Shown here in pieces: positions 27,471 through 35,237 of a DNA stretch of 64,000 nucleotides. Below the pieces are notes generated by a model that saw nothing but the letters and a program-made list of their open reading frames with translations, did no database searches and was not told where the DNA came from. The translations under genes were made by a program, and so were the position numbers. The stretch comes from Clostridiales bacterium oral taxon 876 str. F0540 (lineage in GTDB: Bacteria; Bacillota; Clostridia; Clostridiales; Clostridiaceae), in contig KE993461.1 in assembly GCA_000466585.1 (NCBI GenBank), positions 53,333-117,332 on the forward strand, written 5' to 3'. The first letter of the stretch is position 1. Each line of letters starts with the position of its first letter.

Positions 27471-28490
27471 TTATCTCTCGCCTAGCTTAAGATTTGGAAC
27501 AGCATTTAAAGTTAATTCAGCAGTTCTTCCATTTATATATTCAAAGTAGGCTGCACTTCCTATCATGGCTGCATTATCCGTACAAAGCACAGGCGCTGGA
27601 AAAAGAATCTTTATACCATGCTTTTGCCCCTCATTTATGAGTGAAGCTCTCAAAGTTGAGTTTGAAGCAACGCCTCCTGCTATAGCTATCTTATCAACAT
27701 TCTTCATCCTGCAAGTTTTTATAACATTATCAACCAGCACATCTACCAAAGCCTTTTGAAATGACGCAGCAACATCTGCTCTGTTTATTTCCTGTCCGGT
27801 CATTTCAGCTTTGTTAAGATAATTTAAAACTGCAGACTTTAGTCCGCTAAAAGAAAAATCAAGAGTATCATCATGAAAATTAGCCCTCGGAAATTTAATA
27901 GCTTCAGCATTTCCTTCCTTTGAAAGCTTATCTATTTTTGGTCCGCCGGGATATCCTAATCCAATTGCTCTTGCAACCTTATCATAAGCTTCACCGGCAG
28001 CATCATCTCTTGTCTGTCCTATAACTTCGAACTTACCATAATCCTTCATATATACAATAAAACTATGTCCCCCTGAAACTACGAGGCAAACAAAGGGCGG
28101 TTTTAAATCCTTATGCTCAATGAAATTAGCACAAATATGTCCTTCTATATGATTAACGCCTATAAGAGGCTTACCGATAGAGTATGCCAAAGATTTTGCA
28201 TACTGCATGCCTACTAGGAGAGCTCCAACTAAACCAGGTCCATAGGTAACCCCAACGGCATCTATATCATCAAGCTTTAACTTGGCCTCATCTATAGCTT
28301 CCTGTACAACTGCACTTATTACCTCTATATGCTTTCTGGAAGCCACTTCAGGAACTACTCCTCCAAACTTTGTATGTATATCAATTTGTGATGCTATCAC
28401 ATTCGAAAGTACCTCTCTTCCGTTAACTACAACTGCTGCCGAGGTCTCATCACAACTTGATTCTATAGCTAGTATTTTTATATCCTTCAT
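27471..28490 (-). CDS. tsaD: TsaD, tRNA N6-threonylcarbamoyladenosine transferase
   Basis: TsaD (Kae1/Gcp family) transfers the threonylcarbamoyl group to A37 of ANN-decoding tRNAs, working with TsaB and TsaE, both encoded near 38-39 kb in this window. The 339-residue protein has the ASKHA fold, the metal-binding HIEGH (His114, His118), and the N-terminal SSCDETSAAVV. The upstream extension of 37 codons has no ribosome site and was trimmed to the ATG after AAAGGAG. tsaD is here apart from tsaB and tsaE. Confidence 0.96.
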   Translation of the reverse strand: MKDIKILAIESSCDETSAAVVVNGREVLSNVIASQIDIHTKFGGVVPEVASRKHIEVISAVVQEAIDEAKLKLDDIDAVGVTYGPGLVGALLVGMQYAKSLAYSIGKPLIGVNHIEGHICANFIEHKDLKPPFVCLVVSGGHSFIVYMKDYGKFEVIGQTRDDAAGEAYDKVARAIGLGYPGGPKIDKLSKEGNAEAIKFPRANFHDDTLDFSFSGLKSAVLNYLNKAEMTGQEINRADVAASFQKALVDVLVDNVIKTCRMKNVDKIAIAGGVASNSTLRASLINEGQKHGIKILFPAPVLCTDNAAMIGSAAYFEYINGRTAELTLNAVPNLKLGER

Positions 28491-28682
28491 TGTTATTTCT
28501 CCTTTCACTCGAAACACTGAGTAATTTAAAAGCCTTGCTCCGCTCCTTAACTGCGTATTAAATCTATTTATATATTTTGCACCGTTTATAACATTTATCA
28601 ACTAGACTTTATTATACACAGAAACATATGTTATAATCAATAAATCAAGTATATATTGTTAAATTATAATAAGGAGCAGTTT

Positions 28683-29306
28683 ATGTTAAGTAATTATGCA
28701 AAGGTCGTAGTAAAAGGATCACCAATATCAAAATCAAATTTTAAGCTTTTCAATATTCAAGGACGAGCTATTCTTCCATATAATTCCGGAAAGTATCATG
28801 ATAGATATGCACTATATGAAGAGGAAATTGCCTACGAGGCCAGATCACAAAATCCTAATATTGTCCTTTCCGAAAGCTTAATTGCAGTTCTCAAGGTTTT
28901 TTATAAAAGTAAAAAAAGACATCCTGATACAAATAATATTACCAAGAGTATCTTTGATGGAATTGAAAAAAGTGGTCTTATTGTTAACGATGCTCAAGTT
29001 AGAAGGATTATAATAGAAGAGTTCTATGATTCATTGAATCCTAGGTTTGAGCTTGAGTTATTTGCTGAAAGTAGCTATTTTATGAGCTATAATATAGCAA
29101 AAAAAGAAACTTCTGATCCTCCTATCGAATATGCTCCACCGAGCAACAAAAAATCTGCTTTAACAAAAAAGCCATCAAAAATATCAGGTAATACTGAAAA
29201 TTTAATTTGCGAGATTTGTAATAAAGCCATATCAAAAGAAAATTCAGTGTCTGCTAATGCCGGAAAACTTATCATATGTAAAAGCTGTTTTAAAAAACTT
29301 TTTTAA
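28683..29306 (+). CDS. RusA-like Holliday-junction resolvase with C-terminal zinc ribbon
   Basis: The first 130 residues match the RusA endonuclease family: a small N-terminal strand (KVVVKGSPISK), then the acidic cluster PDTNNITKSIFDGIEKSG followed by VNDAQV (Asp82, Asp92 and Asp103 with Lys88 nearby). RusA resolves Holliday junctions and is usually phage-borne. After a Ser/Pro/Lys linker the last 32 residues form a zinc ribbon with CEIC at 176-179 and CKSC at 199-202, which is not part of classic RusA (about 120 residues). The start follows AAGGAGC. It is divergent from tsaD, with no phage genes beside it, so it looks like a resident gene. Confidence 0.8.
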   Translation: MLSNYAKVVVKGSPISKSNFKLFNIQGRAILPYNSGKYHDRYALYEEEIAYEARSQNPNIVLSESLIAVLKVFYKSKKRHPDTNNITKSIFDGIEKSGLIVNDAQVRRIIIEEFYDSLNPRFELELFAESSYFMSYNIAKKETSDPPIEYAPPSNKKSALTKKPSKISGNTENLICEICNKAISKENSVSANAGKLIICKSCFKKLF

Positions 29307-29482
29307 TAAAGTCACAAATTTATAGTAGTGCTCCTATGAATAGATTACTGATATTTTAGGAAGCAGATTTGCTGTAAACCCCCATGAATTCAGTAAATAT
29401 TTAAATATTTTTATAGGTTAATATTTTAATATCTAAATGATAACATGTCATTATTTGCTTTTAATAAAGACTTAATATAAAA

Positions 29483-29528
29483 AGTAACAAAACCTAAGCT
29501 CTGTCACTAAAGCCTAAGTTTTGTTACT
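29483..29528 (-). terminator. Probable terminator after FAD oxidoreductase gene
   Basis: 11-bp stem AGTAACAAAAC/GTTTTGTTACT with a large, partly paired loop, followed on the minus strand by TTTTTA. Confidence 0.6.
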
Positions 29529-29531
29529 ATG

Positions 29532-30509
29532 CTATTTAAATTTTTTTAATATAACTCTTGCTGCGTTATTGCCGGCAGATATACTTTCTATCGATATGTC
29601 TTCCTCCAAATCATGTACATATAATACATCTCCACATGCAAAAATACCTTCTATATTTGTTTTCTGATTTCTATCTACTATTATCCCGCCCGTTACATTA
29701 GATGTTAAAATTCCTGTTTTTAATGCTAATTCGCTCTCTGGAAGCAAACCAGCGGAAAGAAGAAGGGTATCACACGAAATACGTTCCTCAGTATCAACTA
29801 TAGGAATAAGATTATTATCAACCCTTGAAATAACCACTCCCTCTACTCTATCATGCCCAAGAATATCTACTATAGTATATCCTAACTTAAGTGGTATGTT
29901 AAAATCCTTTATACATTCTTCTATATTTCTTTCAGATCCACTAGCATAGGACATAGGTTCAAGTACTGCTTTAACATTAGCTCCTTCAAGCACCATGTTT
30001 CTAGCCATAAGAAGACCTATGTCTGAGGAGCCAACCATAACTACCTGTTTTCCAGGCATGTAACCTTCCATATTAATAAACTTTTGCGTTGTTCCAACAG
30101 TAAAGATGCCAGCGCACTTGCTTCCCGGAATGTTAACCGCACCTCTTGGCTTTTCTCTGCAGCCCATAGCCAGGACAATTGCCTTACACTTAAATTCATT
30201 AATACCTTCTTCATTTACAACAGTTACAGTTTTCTCTTTGCTTACTTCTATAACTAGGCTCTTTAGTTTAACTTCAATATTAAGCCTACGAACTTCATCT
30301 ATCAGCCTTTGTGCATATTCCGGACCTGTAAAATTCTCACCAAAAGTATATATTCCAAAACCTGTATGTATAAGTTGATTTAGCGATCCGCCAAGCTGAT
30401 CTTCTCTTTCAATTATTAGAATATTCTGAGCCCCACTTTTTTTAGCCGCCATAGCAGCCAACATACCTGATGCTCCTCCACCTACTATAATTATGTCATA
30501 ATTAAGCAT
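29532..30509 (-). CDS. NAD(P)/FAD-dependent oxidoreductase
   Basis: The 325-residue flavoprotein has an N-terminal dinucleotide fold (VGGGASGMLAA), a second Rossmann motif in the middle (VMVGSSDIGLLMARN) and a C-terminal GIFACGDVLYV FAD motif. It has the GCREKPRGAVNIPG segment typical of the HcnB/opine-dehydrogenase-like reductase that often pairs with a GlpA-type glycerol 3-phosphate dehydrogenase and a small DUF1667 protein. Those partners are absent here, so the substrate is unknown. The first ATG abuts AAAGG; the one three codons later has a better spacing and is used. Confidence 0.8.
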   Translation of the reverse strand: MLNYDIIIVGGGASGMLAAMAAKKSGAQNILIIEREDQLGGSLNQLIHTGFGIYTFGENFTGPEYAQRLIDEVRRLNIEVKLKSLVIEVSKEKTVTVVNEEGINEFKCKAIVLAMGCREKPRGAVNIPGSKCAGIFTVGTTQKFINMEGYMPGKQVVMVGSSDIGLLMARNMVLEGANVKAVLEPMSYASGSERNIEECIKDFNIPLKLGYTIVDILGHDRVEGVVISRVDNNLIPIVDTEERISCDTLLLSAGLLPESELALKTGILTSNVTGGIIVDRNQKTNIEGIFACGDVLYVHDLEEDISIESISAGNNAARVILKKFK

Positions 30510-30608
30510 TAAAACCATCCTTTCAGTGGCAATATATTAAGATATTATTGTCTATAAAACAATACTATTTTACCATATTATAATTCGGTCAGCACATAAT
30601 TTTATTCA

Positions 30609-30637
30609 ATAAAAAAGAGCCAAACTTGTTGGCTCTT
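30609..30637 (-). terminator. Terminator after DUF4870 gene
   Basis: Perfect 9-bp stem AAGAGCCAA/TTGGCTCTT followed by TTTTTTATTG on the minus strand. Confidence 0.85.
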
Positions 30638-30644
30638 CAGTTGA

Positions 30645-30971
30645 TTATAAACCTCTTGCCCATTTGCCTGATATTGGATAGGAATAATCATTTCCGTTTG
30701 CTACGTTGACTATTGCCACTATAGGCATAATAACTGCTGCAATACCAACTGCAATCAGACCAATAAGTCCTACTAATAAAATTACCAATATTCCAGATAC
30801 TGCACCCGCTATGATTAATAAAATTTGAAACATCAACGCTTCCTTTGCTTGAGTTTTTACATAATCATCAGTGCTTATAAGCATTATTACAAGCGGAATT
30901 AGTATAGGAGCAGCTAAAAAAACTCCTCCATGGCAAAGAGCTGACAATAATTTTTGTTCAGTAGTTATCAT
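30645..30971 (-). CDS. DUF4870 small membrane protein
   Basis: The 108-residue protein has three hydrophobic segments and the DUF4870 hallmarks: an early LLSALCHGG (near residues 8-16), a YVKTQAKEALMFQ segment in the first loop, and a polar GNDYSYP tail. DUF4870 proteins are widespread inner-membrane proteins of unknown function. The ribosome site is a strong GGGGGG. It stands alone. Confidence 0.8.
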   Translation of the reverse strand: MITTEQKLLSALCHGGVFLAAPILIPLVIMLISTDDYVKTQAKEALMFQILLIIAGAVSGILVILLVGLIGLIAVGIAAVIMPIVAIVNVANGNDYSYPISGKWARGL

Positions 30972-31075
30972 TTACTTACCCCCTATAAGTTCTATAGATT
31001 ATAGTATTCACATCTATTTAATAGTTTCACTTATATAGACGAAAGTAACCTATGAAATCCCACTGAAACTAAAAA

Positions 31076-31297
31076 TTATTTTTTAACTTTATTTGTTAAG
31101 TTCTTCATACCTAGTTTAAATAATATGAATCCCAATAAAAACGGTATAAAGGCATATACTAATGGCATAATAAGTTCATTCACTGAAGCTGCCTTTTTAT
31201 AAGTTATTATCATAAAAATTGCAGCACCTCCTATACATACTAGCCCCAGTATAAGTAAGATTACTGAATATATATTTGATTTGCTATTGTCACTCAT
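31076..31297 (-). CDS. Small two-segment membrane protein, unknown
   Basis: A 73-residue protein with two hydrophobic helices (about 9-29 and 42-61) and a basic end (KLGMKNLTNKVKK). It has a clear AAGGAGAG ribosome site and compact termini, so it is probably real. I recognise no family and no function. Confidence 0.6.
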   Translation of the reverse strand: MSDNSKSNIYSVILLILGLVCIGGAAIFMIITYKKAASVNELIMPLVYAFIPFLLGFILFKLGMKNLTNKVKK

Positions 31298-31397
31298 AGT
31301 GCTCTCCTTATGTGTAATAGAAAATTCATGTTAATATTGTATCACAATTTTATTTTTTACTTAATACTTAAGCTATAAAATTTATTTTAAAAAAGTG

Positions 31398-31426
31398 TTG
31401 CTTTTTTAAATTTCGTATTATATAAT
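31398..31426 (+). promoter_or_regulatory. Sigma-A promoter of tRNA-Trp
   Basis: TTGCTT and TATAAT separated by 17 bases; the tRNA begins 12 bases after the -10 box. Confidence 0.8.
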
Positions 31427-31438
31427 AAATCTTGTCTT

Positions 31439-31512
31439 AGGGGTATCATCCAGCGGCAGGATGACAGTCTCCAAAACTGTTCACCTAGGTTCGAATCCTA
31501 GTACCCCTGCCA
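31439..31512 (+). tRNA. tRNA-Trp (CCA anticodon)
   Basis: The 74-nt gene folds as a full cloverleaf: acceptor AGGGGTA/TACCCCT, D stem ATCC/GGAT, anticodon stem ACAGT/ACTGT, T stem CTAGG/CCTAG with loop TTCGAAT, and an encoded CCA after G73. The anticodon loop CTCCAAA gives CCA, reading UGG. G73 is right for bacterial tRNA-Trp. The D loop is short (AGCGGCA), and the TC at positions 8-9 with the GGGGTA acceptor is more like tRNA-Gln than the usual firmicute tRNA-Trp. It is a single-gene transcript with its own promoter and terminator. Confidence 0.9.
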
Positions 31513-31514
31513 AA

Positions 31515-31553
31515 AAATCTATAGGATTAATTTTCCTATAGATTTTTTATTTT
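31515..31553 (+). terminator. Terminator after tRNA-Trp
   Basis: Stem ATCTATAGGA/TCCTATAGAT with a 7-base loop and a T6 tail. A second hairpin (AAAAGCATCT/AGATGCTTTT, 31615-31644, then a T run) lies between it and the permease gene and may be a further terminator or attenuator. Confidence 0.85.
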
Positions 31554-31756
31554 TTGATATTTTACAATAAACATTAATGTATGTTTTCCTATAATTCAAT
31601 AGCTTAAAACTTTTAAAAGCATCTTGCAACAATAGATGCTTTTTCTATGCGCACAAGGCAAAATTAAATAACTATTTAACAATAATTATTATTTACATTC
31701 CTGTTTGTAGATGCTAAAATATTCCATGTACTTATTTTAGAAAGGAATGATTACCA

Positions 31757-33076
31757 ATGACTCAAGAACCAAAACTAAAAAGAGATCTTGGTTTGTTTAT
31801 AACTACTGCATTAGTAGTAGGAAATATGATGGGATCAGGAATATTTATTCTTCTGGCATCTTTAGCACAGGAAACCGGTCCAGGTGCTACAATGCTTGGA
31901 TGGCTTATAAGTGGAACCGGGGCTCTGTTTATAGCCCTATCCTTTGCTAACCTCGGTTCTAAAATACCTGTAACCGGAGGACCTTACGAATATTCAAAAC
32001 GAGCATATGGTGACTTTGTCGGTTTTCAAAATGCATGGCTATACTGGAATTCTTCATGGATAGGAACTATTGCTTCCTTGACGGGAACTACCGCATATGT
32101 TGCAGCATTTTTCCCGGTATTAAATGAAAGCAGGCTTGCAGCATTCTTATTTACCAGCGCTATTTTGTGGATATTTACGTACATAAATATAACAGGTGTT
32201 AGAAAGGCCGGCATTTTTCAAACCATCTTAGTTATAACAGAGGTTGTTCTTTTTATAATTTTTATAGCAGCAGCCTTAAAGCATTATAATCCGGAATATC
32301 TTAAACCAATGTTTCCCGAAGGAAAGGGATTGAATACTGTACCAACAGCCGCTGCTCTTACTTTATGGGCATTCACCGGATTTGAAACAGCTGCAATAAC
32401 AGCAGGAGAAGTTAAGAATGGTGAACGCAATGTTAGGCTTGGAACCATATATGGCATAATCATTGGAATAATACTATATTTCACTTTAAATTTTGTAGCT
32501 ATGACCTCAATATCCCAAATGGATTTAATAAAAGCAGATGGAAATTGGAATGCTGTATTAACGCCTTATTTTGGTAGTTCATTAACTAAAGTTATTATAG
32601 TCACTGAATTAGTAAGCATACTTGGTACAACCTTTGCTTGCATCCTTACAACTGCTAGAATGTCTTATGCTGCCTCTGAGAATAAAATCTTTCCTAAAGT
32701 TTTTGAAAATGTGCATCCAAAATATAAAACTCCAGCCGCATCACTTATAATCGCAGCTTTGCTTGGAAATATACTTTTAGCACTGAATTATACTAAAAGC
32801 CTTCAGCAAGTATTTACTTTTATGATATTACTTGCAACTTTAGCGGGGCTTCCAGTATATGCCTCAACAGCAGCTTCAGATATAAAGCTTTCAATAGATA
32901 AAAATAATAAACCTTCTATAATTTATATTATCAAAAAGTCTCTAGCACCAGTAATTGCCTTTGTCTATTCTCTATGGGCAATATATGGTTCAGGGCTTGA
33001 GAGTGTCCTATATGGAGTTCTTCTTGCCGTTTTAGGCATACCAGTATATTTCTATATGAAAAAACGAAAAATTTAA
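31757..33076 (+). CDS. APC-family amino acid permease
   Basis: The 439-residue protein has twelve membrane segments and the APC hallmarks in helix 1 (ALVVGNMMGSGIF, the unwound substrate and sodium-site region). A GFETAAITAGEVKN motif near residue 220 is the conserved helix 6-loop motif of the amino acid/polyamine/organocation family. It resembles the YfnA-type general amino acid transporters. Which amino acid it carries is not readable. It follows AAAGGAATG. It is a single gene, after the tRNA-Trp unit. Confidence 0.88.
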   Translation: MTQEPKLKRDLGLFITTALVVGNMMGSGIFILLASLAQETGPGATMLGWLISGTGALFIALSFANLGSKIPVTGGPYEYSKRAYGDFVGFQNAWLYWNSSWIGTIASLTGTTAYVAAFFPVLNESRLAAFLFTSAILWIFTYINITGVRKAGIFQTILVITEVVLFIIFIAAALKHYNPEYLKPMFPEGKGLNTVPTAAALTLWAFTGFETAAITAGEVKNGERNVRLGTIYGIIIGIILYFTLNFVAMTSISQMDLIKADGNWNAVLTPYFGSSLTKVIIVTELVSILGTTFACILTTARMSYAASENKIFPKVFENVHPKYKTPAASLIIAALLGNILLALNYTKSLQQVFTFMILLATLAGLPVYASTAASDIKLSIDKNNKPSIIYIIKKSLAPVIAFVYSLWAIYGSGLESVLYGVLLAVLGIPVYFYMKKRKI

Positions 33077-33089
33077 ACCAAACATATCA

Positions 33090-33119
33090 AAAAAGCGGTA
33101 GGCAAAGCTGCTTACCGCT
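33090..33119 (-). terminator. Terminator after the CDF exporter (shared region)
   Basis: Stem AGCGGTA/TACCGCT with an inner GC pair. The minus strand runs on into TTTTTTG, ending the CDF transcript. The permease reads in from the other side. Confidence 0.75.
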
Positions 33120-33175
33120 GTATTGTATATTCACTGCATTTTCATCATTAGCTTTACCAGTCCAAAATCAATATC

Positions 33176-34045
33176 TTAAATATCTGGTTCAACATGAACT
33201 ATTGCTTCAGTAATATTAAATTCTTTTCTTAAATTCTCTTCTATCTTCTCGGTAATTATATGACCTTCAAGAACAGTTAAATCAGCACTTACACCTACTA
33301 TTACATCAAGAAGTATATTATTACCGTGTATTCTCGCTCTTATATCCTTCACATTTTTTACACCAGAAACCTTCATTATACTTTTAGTCATGTTATCTAA
33401 TTCATCCTTATCAAACCCATCTGTCAAGTTATGCGCGGACTCTCTAAAAATCTCCCAGCCAGTCTTCACTATTAGTATGCCAACTATTACTGCTGCTAAC
33501 GGGTCTATCCAGGGCAGCCCAAACTGGGATGCTGTTATTCCTACTGCTGTTCCTATACTTACCCACGCATCTGAAAGATTATCTTTTGCAGCGGCCATAA
33601 GTCCAGAGCTGTTTATTTTAATAGCAATTTTTTTATTATAACGGTAAACAAAAAATATTACTGCAGCACAGAAGACTGCCACCGCTGCTGATATTAAATC
33701 GGGCGCTTGAGCTTTAAAGAAGATAATGGAGTGAGCTGCATTATATAGAACATCTAGCCCTACACCTATCATGATTAAAGAAGCAATAAGTGAAGAAACT
33801 GTCTCCGCCCTAAAATGACCGTAAGGATGATCATCATCAGCGGGCTTTCGTGATATTTTAAGTCCAATCAAAACAGCCACGGAAGCAATTATATCTGTCG
33901 TATTATTTAATCCATCGGCAGTTAGAGCTTTTGACCCAGACATATATCCAATTCCAAGCTTTATTAATGATAATGAAATGTATGCAATAATACTTACGCG
34001 CGCTCCTTTTTCAGCAAGCCTTAGGTCATTGTACTTTTCCTCCAT
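33176..34045 (-). CDS. Cation diffusion facilitator, probable manganese exporter
   Basis: The 289-residue protein has the CDF layout: six membrane segments and a cytoplasmic C-terminal domain (about 210-289). The metal site in TM2 reads N47-NTT-D51 and in TM5 D155-NLS-D159. Zinc CDFs have His-xxx-Asp in TM5, while Asp-xxx-Asp there is the pattern of Mn2+ exporters of the MntE type. The upstream leader is a yybP-ykoY riboswitch, which senses Mn2+. Both lines point to Mn2+ efflux. The ATG is 8 bases after GGGAG. An upstream GTG was rejected. Confidence 0.88.
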   Translation of the reverse strand: MEEKYNDLRLAEKGARVSIIAYISLSLIKLGIGYMSGSKALTADGLNNTTDIIASVAVLIGLKISRKPADDDHPYGHFRAETVSSLIASLIMIGVGLDVLYNAAHSIIFFKAQAPDLISAAVAVFCAAVIFFVYRYNKKIAIKINSSGLMAAAKDNLSDAWVSIGTAVGITASQFGLPWIDPLAAVIVGILIVKTGWEIFRESAHNLTDGFDKDELDNMTKSIMKVSGVKNVKDIRARIHGNNILLDVIVGVSADLTVLEGHIITEKIEENLRKEFNITEAIVHVEPDI

Positions 34046-34084
34046 ATTCTTCACTCCCTGGATTTATATTTGCCTAAAATAAAT

Positions 34085-34124
34085 AAAGACTCTCAGCACA
34101 ATATACCACTGTGCTAAAAGTCTC
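34085..34124 (-). terminator. Riboswitch expression-platform terminator
   Basis: On the minus strand GAGACTTTTAGCACA pairs with TGTGCTGAGAGTCT (internal loop TTT/GAG), followed by TTTATTTATTTT. The 5' arm overlaps the 3' side of the aptamer, so ligand binding should block the terminator and turn the exporter on. Confidence 0.7.
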
Positions 34125-34211
34125 ACTTAACCACTAATAGTTACGATAAAGCCAGACCCAAGGTCAGTATGTTGACTTTATCACCTTTTTCAAGGCAGTT
34201 ACTCCCTTTTA
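34114..34211 (-). promoter_or_regulatory. Manganese riboswitch (yybP-ykoY family)
   Basis: The minus-strand leader shows the conserved pieces of this class: AAAAGGGAGTAAC at the 5' side, GTCAACATACTGACC in the middle, GGTCTGGCTTTATC, and GTGAGACTTTTAG at the 3' side closing the basal stem. yybP-ykoY RNAs bind Mn2+ and control exporters such as MntP and CDF proteins. It lies 69 bases before the exporter start. Confidence 0.85.
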
Positions 34212-34238
34212 ACTAAATGTTATTTATTTAACAGTACA

Positions 34239-34267
34239 ATTTTACTACGGCTTATAATATTTGTCAA
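34239..34267 (-). promoter_or_regulatory. Sigma-A promoter of the Mn riboswitch-exporter unit
   Basis: TTGACA and TAAAAT separated by 17 bases, about 30 bases before the aptamer. Confidence 0.75.
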
Positions 34268-34509
34268 ATTAATCCTTCCTTTAATACCAGGATTATTGCA
34301 GCATCTATAAGCTGTTTTATAACTAAATTAGTCGATTTATATCACTTTGTTGGGAAGGAAATATGTTGAAGTTAATAGAAACTTATGATAAATTATTACT
34401 TGTGTCTGTATGAAAATGTTATATTTTATCAAAACATCAAAGTAAATATCCTTTTTATTCTTTTTTGTTAACTTTAATGCGGACATGCCTGCAAGAAGGG
34501 AGCATTTTT

Positions 34510-34677
34510 ATGAATACAAATGAAGCAATCGAAGCCGTAAGAGATTTACTAAATAATTTAATTTCCAATAAGAAGGGCAAACTTCTTGATGATGAAGTTC
34601 TAAGGGTCAGTATGGAACTGGATAAGCTTATAAATACATTTATGTATGACAAGTATAATTCTATAAATACTATTTAG
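34510..34677 (+). CDS. Spo0E-like sporulation regulatory protein
   Basis: A 55-residue Asp-phosphatase-type protein. It has the Spo0E-family signature near its C-terminal half, S-M-E-L-D-K-L-I (consensus SxxLDxLI), preceded by LLDDEVLRV. Spo0E-family proteins dephosphorylate Spo0A-P and so delay sporulation. The target in Clostridium is inferred by family only. The start follows GAAGGGAGC. The gene is monocistronic and sits between the Mn exporter and the lysis cassette, with opposite orientation to both. Confidence 0.75.
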   Translation: MNTNEAIEAVRDLLNNLISNKKGKLLDDEVLRVSMELDKLINTFMYDKYNSINTI

Positions 34678-34689
34678 ATAATTTATTCA

Positions 34690-34716
34690 AAAATAAAAGA
34701 GTGGCTTTACCACCCT
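34690..34716 (-). terminator. Terminator after the holin gene
   Basis: GGGTGG/CCACTC stem with loop TAAAG, followed by TTTTATTTTTG on the minus strand. Confidence 0.6.
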
Positions 34717-34732
34717 TGTATCTATAGTAAAT

Positions 34733-35137
34733 TTATTTATTTATCATTTCATTATTACTTTGCATAGTTTTTAAAGTATTGTCTCTATCCTTGTTAAACT
34801 CAGCTACAGTTGCCTTGATTATATTATATATATCATTTGTGCCCAAACCGGTTCTTTCTGATATCATCTCCACTGCTTTTGTATGCTTAATTTCACTTTC
34901 CCATTTAAATTCTCTTCCCATTTGTTCAACAGCTAAAATTATTTGTTTAGCAATCTTAACATCATTTTCATAGCGTTCTACTCCAATTTTTTCAATCATT
35001 TGCTGTTTTTGAACTTCTATCATTGAACTTTGAGAATTTAAGTACTGCTTAACATAATAAGTAATTAAACCAAATATAGTTGTTAATATTAAGTATAAAA
35101 CATCTGGAATAATTTGATTAATCAATATATCTTTCAA
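34733..35137 (-). CDS. Phage-type holin (LL-H family)
   Basis: The 134-residue protein has one N-terminal membrane segment (about 12-30) and a charged helical cytoplasmic part that ends in polar NNEMINK. This layout, the GVERYENDVKIAKQIILAVEQ helix and the genomic pairing with an amidase fit the phage LL-H holin family (holin 6). It would make membrane lesions that let the amidase reach the wall. The start is a TTG eight bases after GGAGG. It directly follows the amidase gene in the same direction. Confidence 0.7.
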   Translation of the reverse strand: MKDILINQIIPDVLYLILTTIFGLITYYVKQYLNSQSSMIEVQKQQMIEKIGVERYENDVKIAKQIILAVEQMGREFKWESEIKHTKAVEMISERTGLGTNDIYNIIKATVAEFNKDRDNTLKTMQSNNEMINK

Positions 35138-35237
35138 ATTGTCTGCCTCCTATCTATCATATTATAATATTATCCTAATATATGATATGAATAGGATTTA
35201 TTTTTGGTACACGTATACTCAAAGTTAAATTTCTTGT

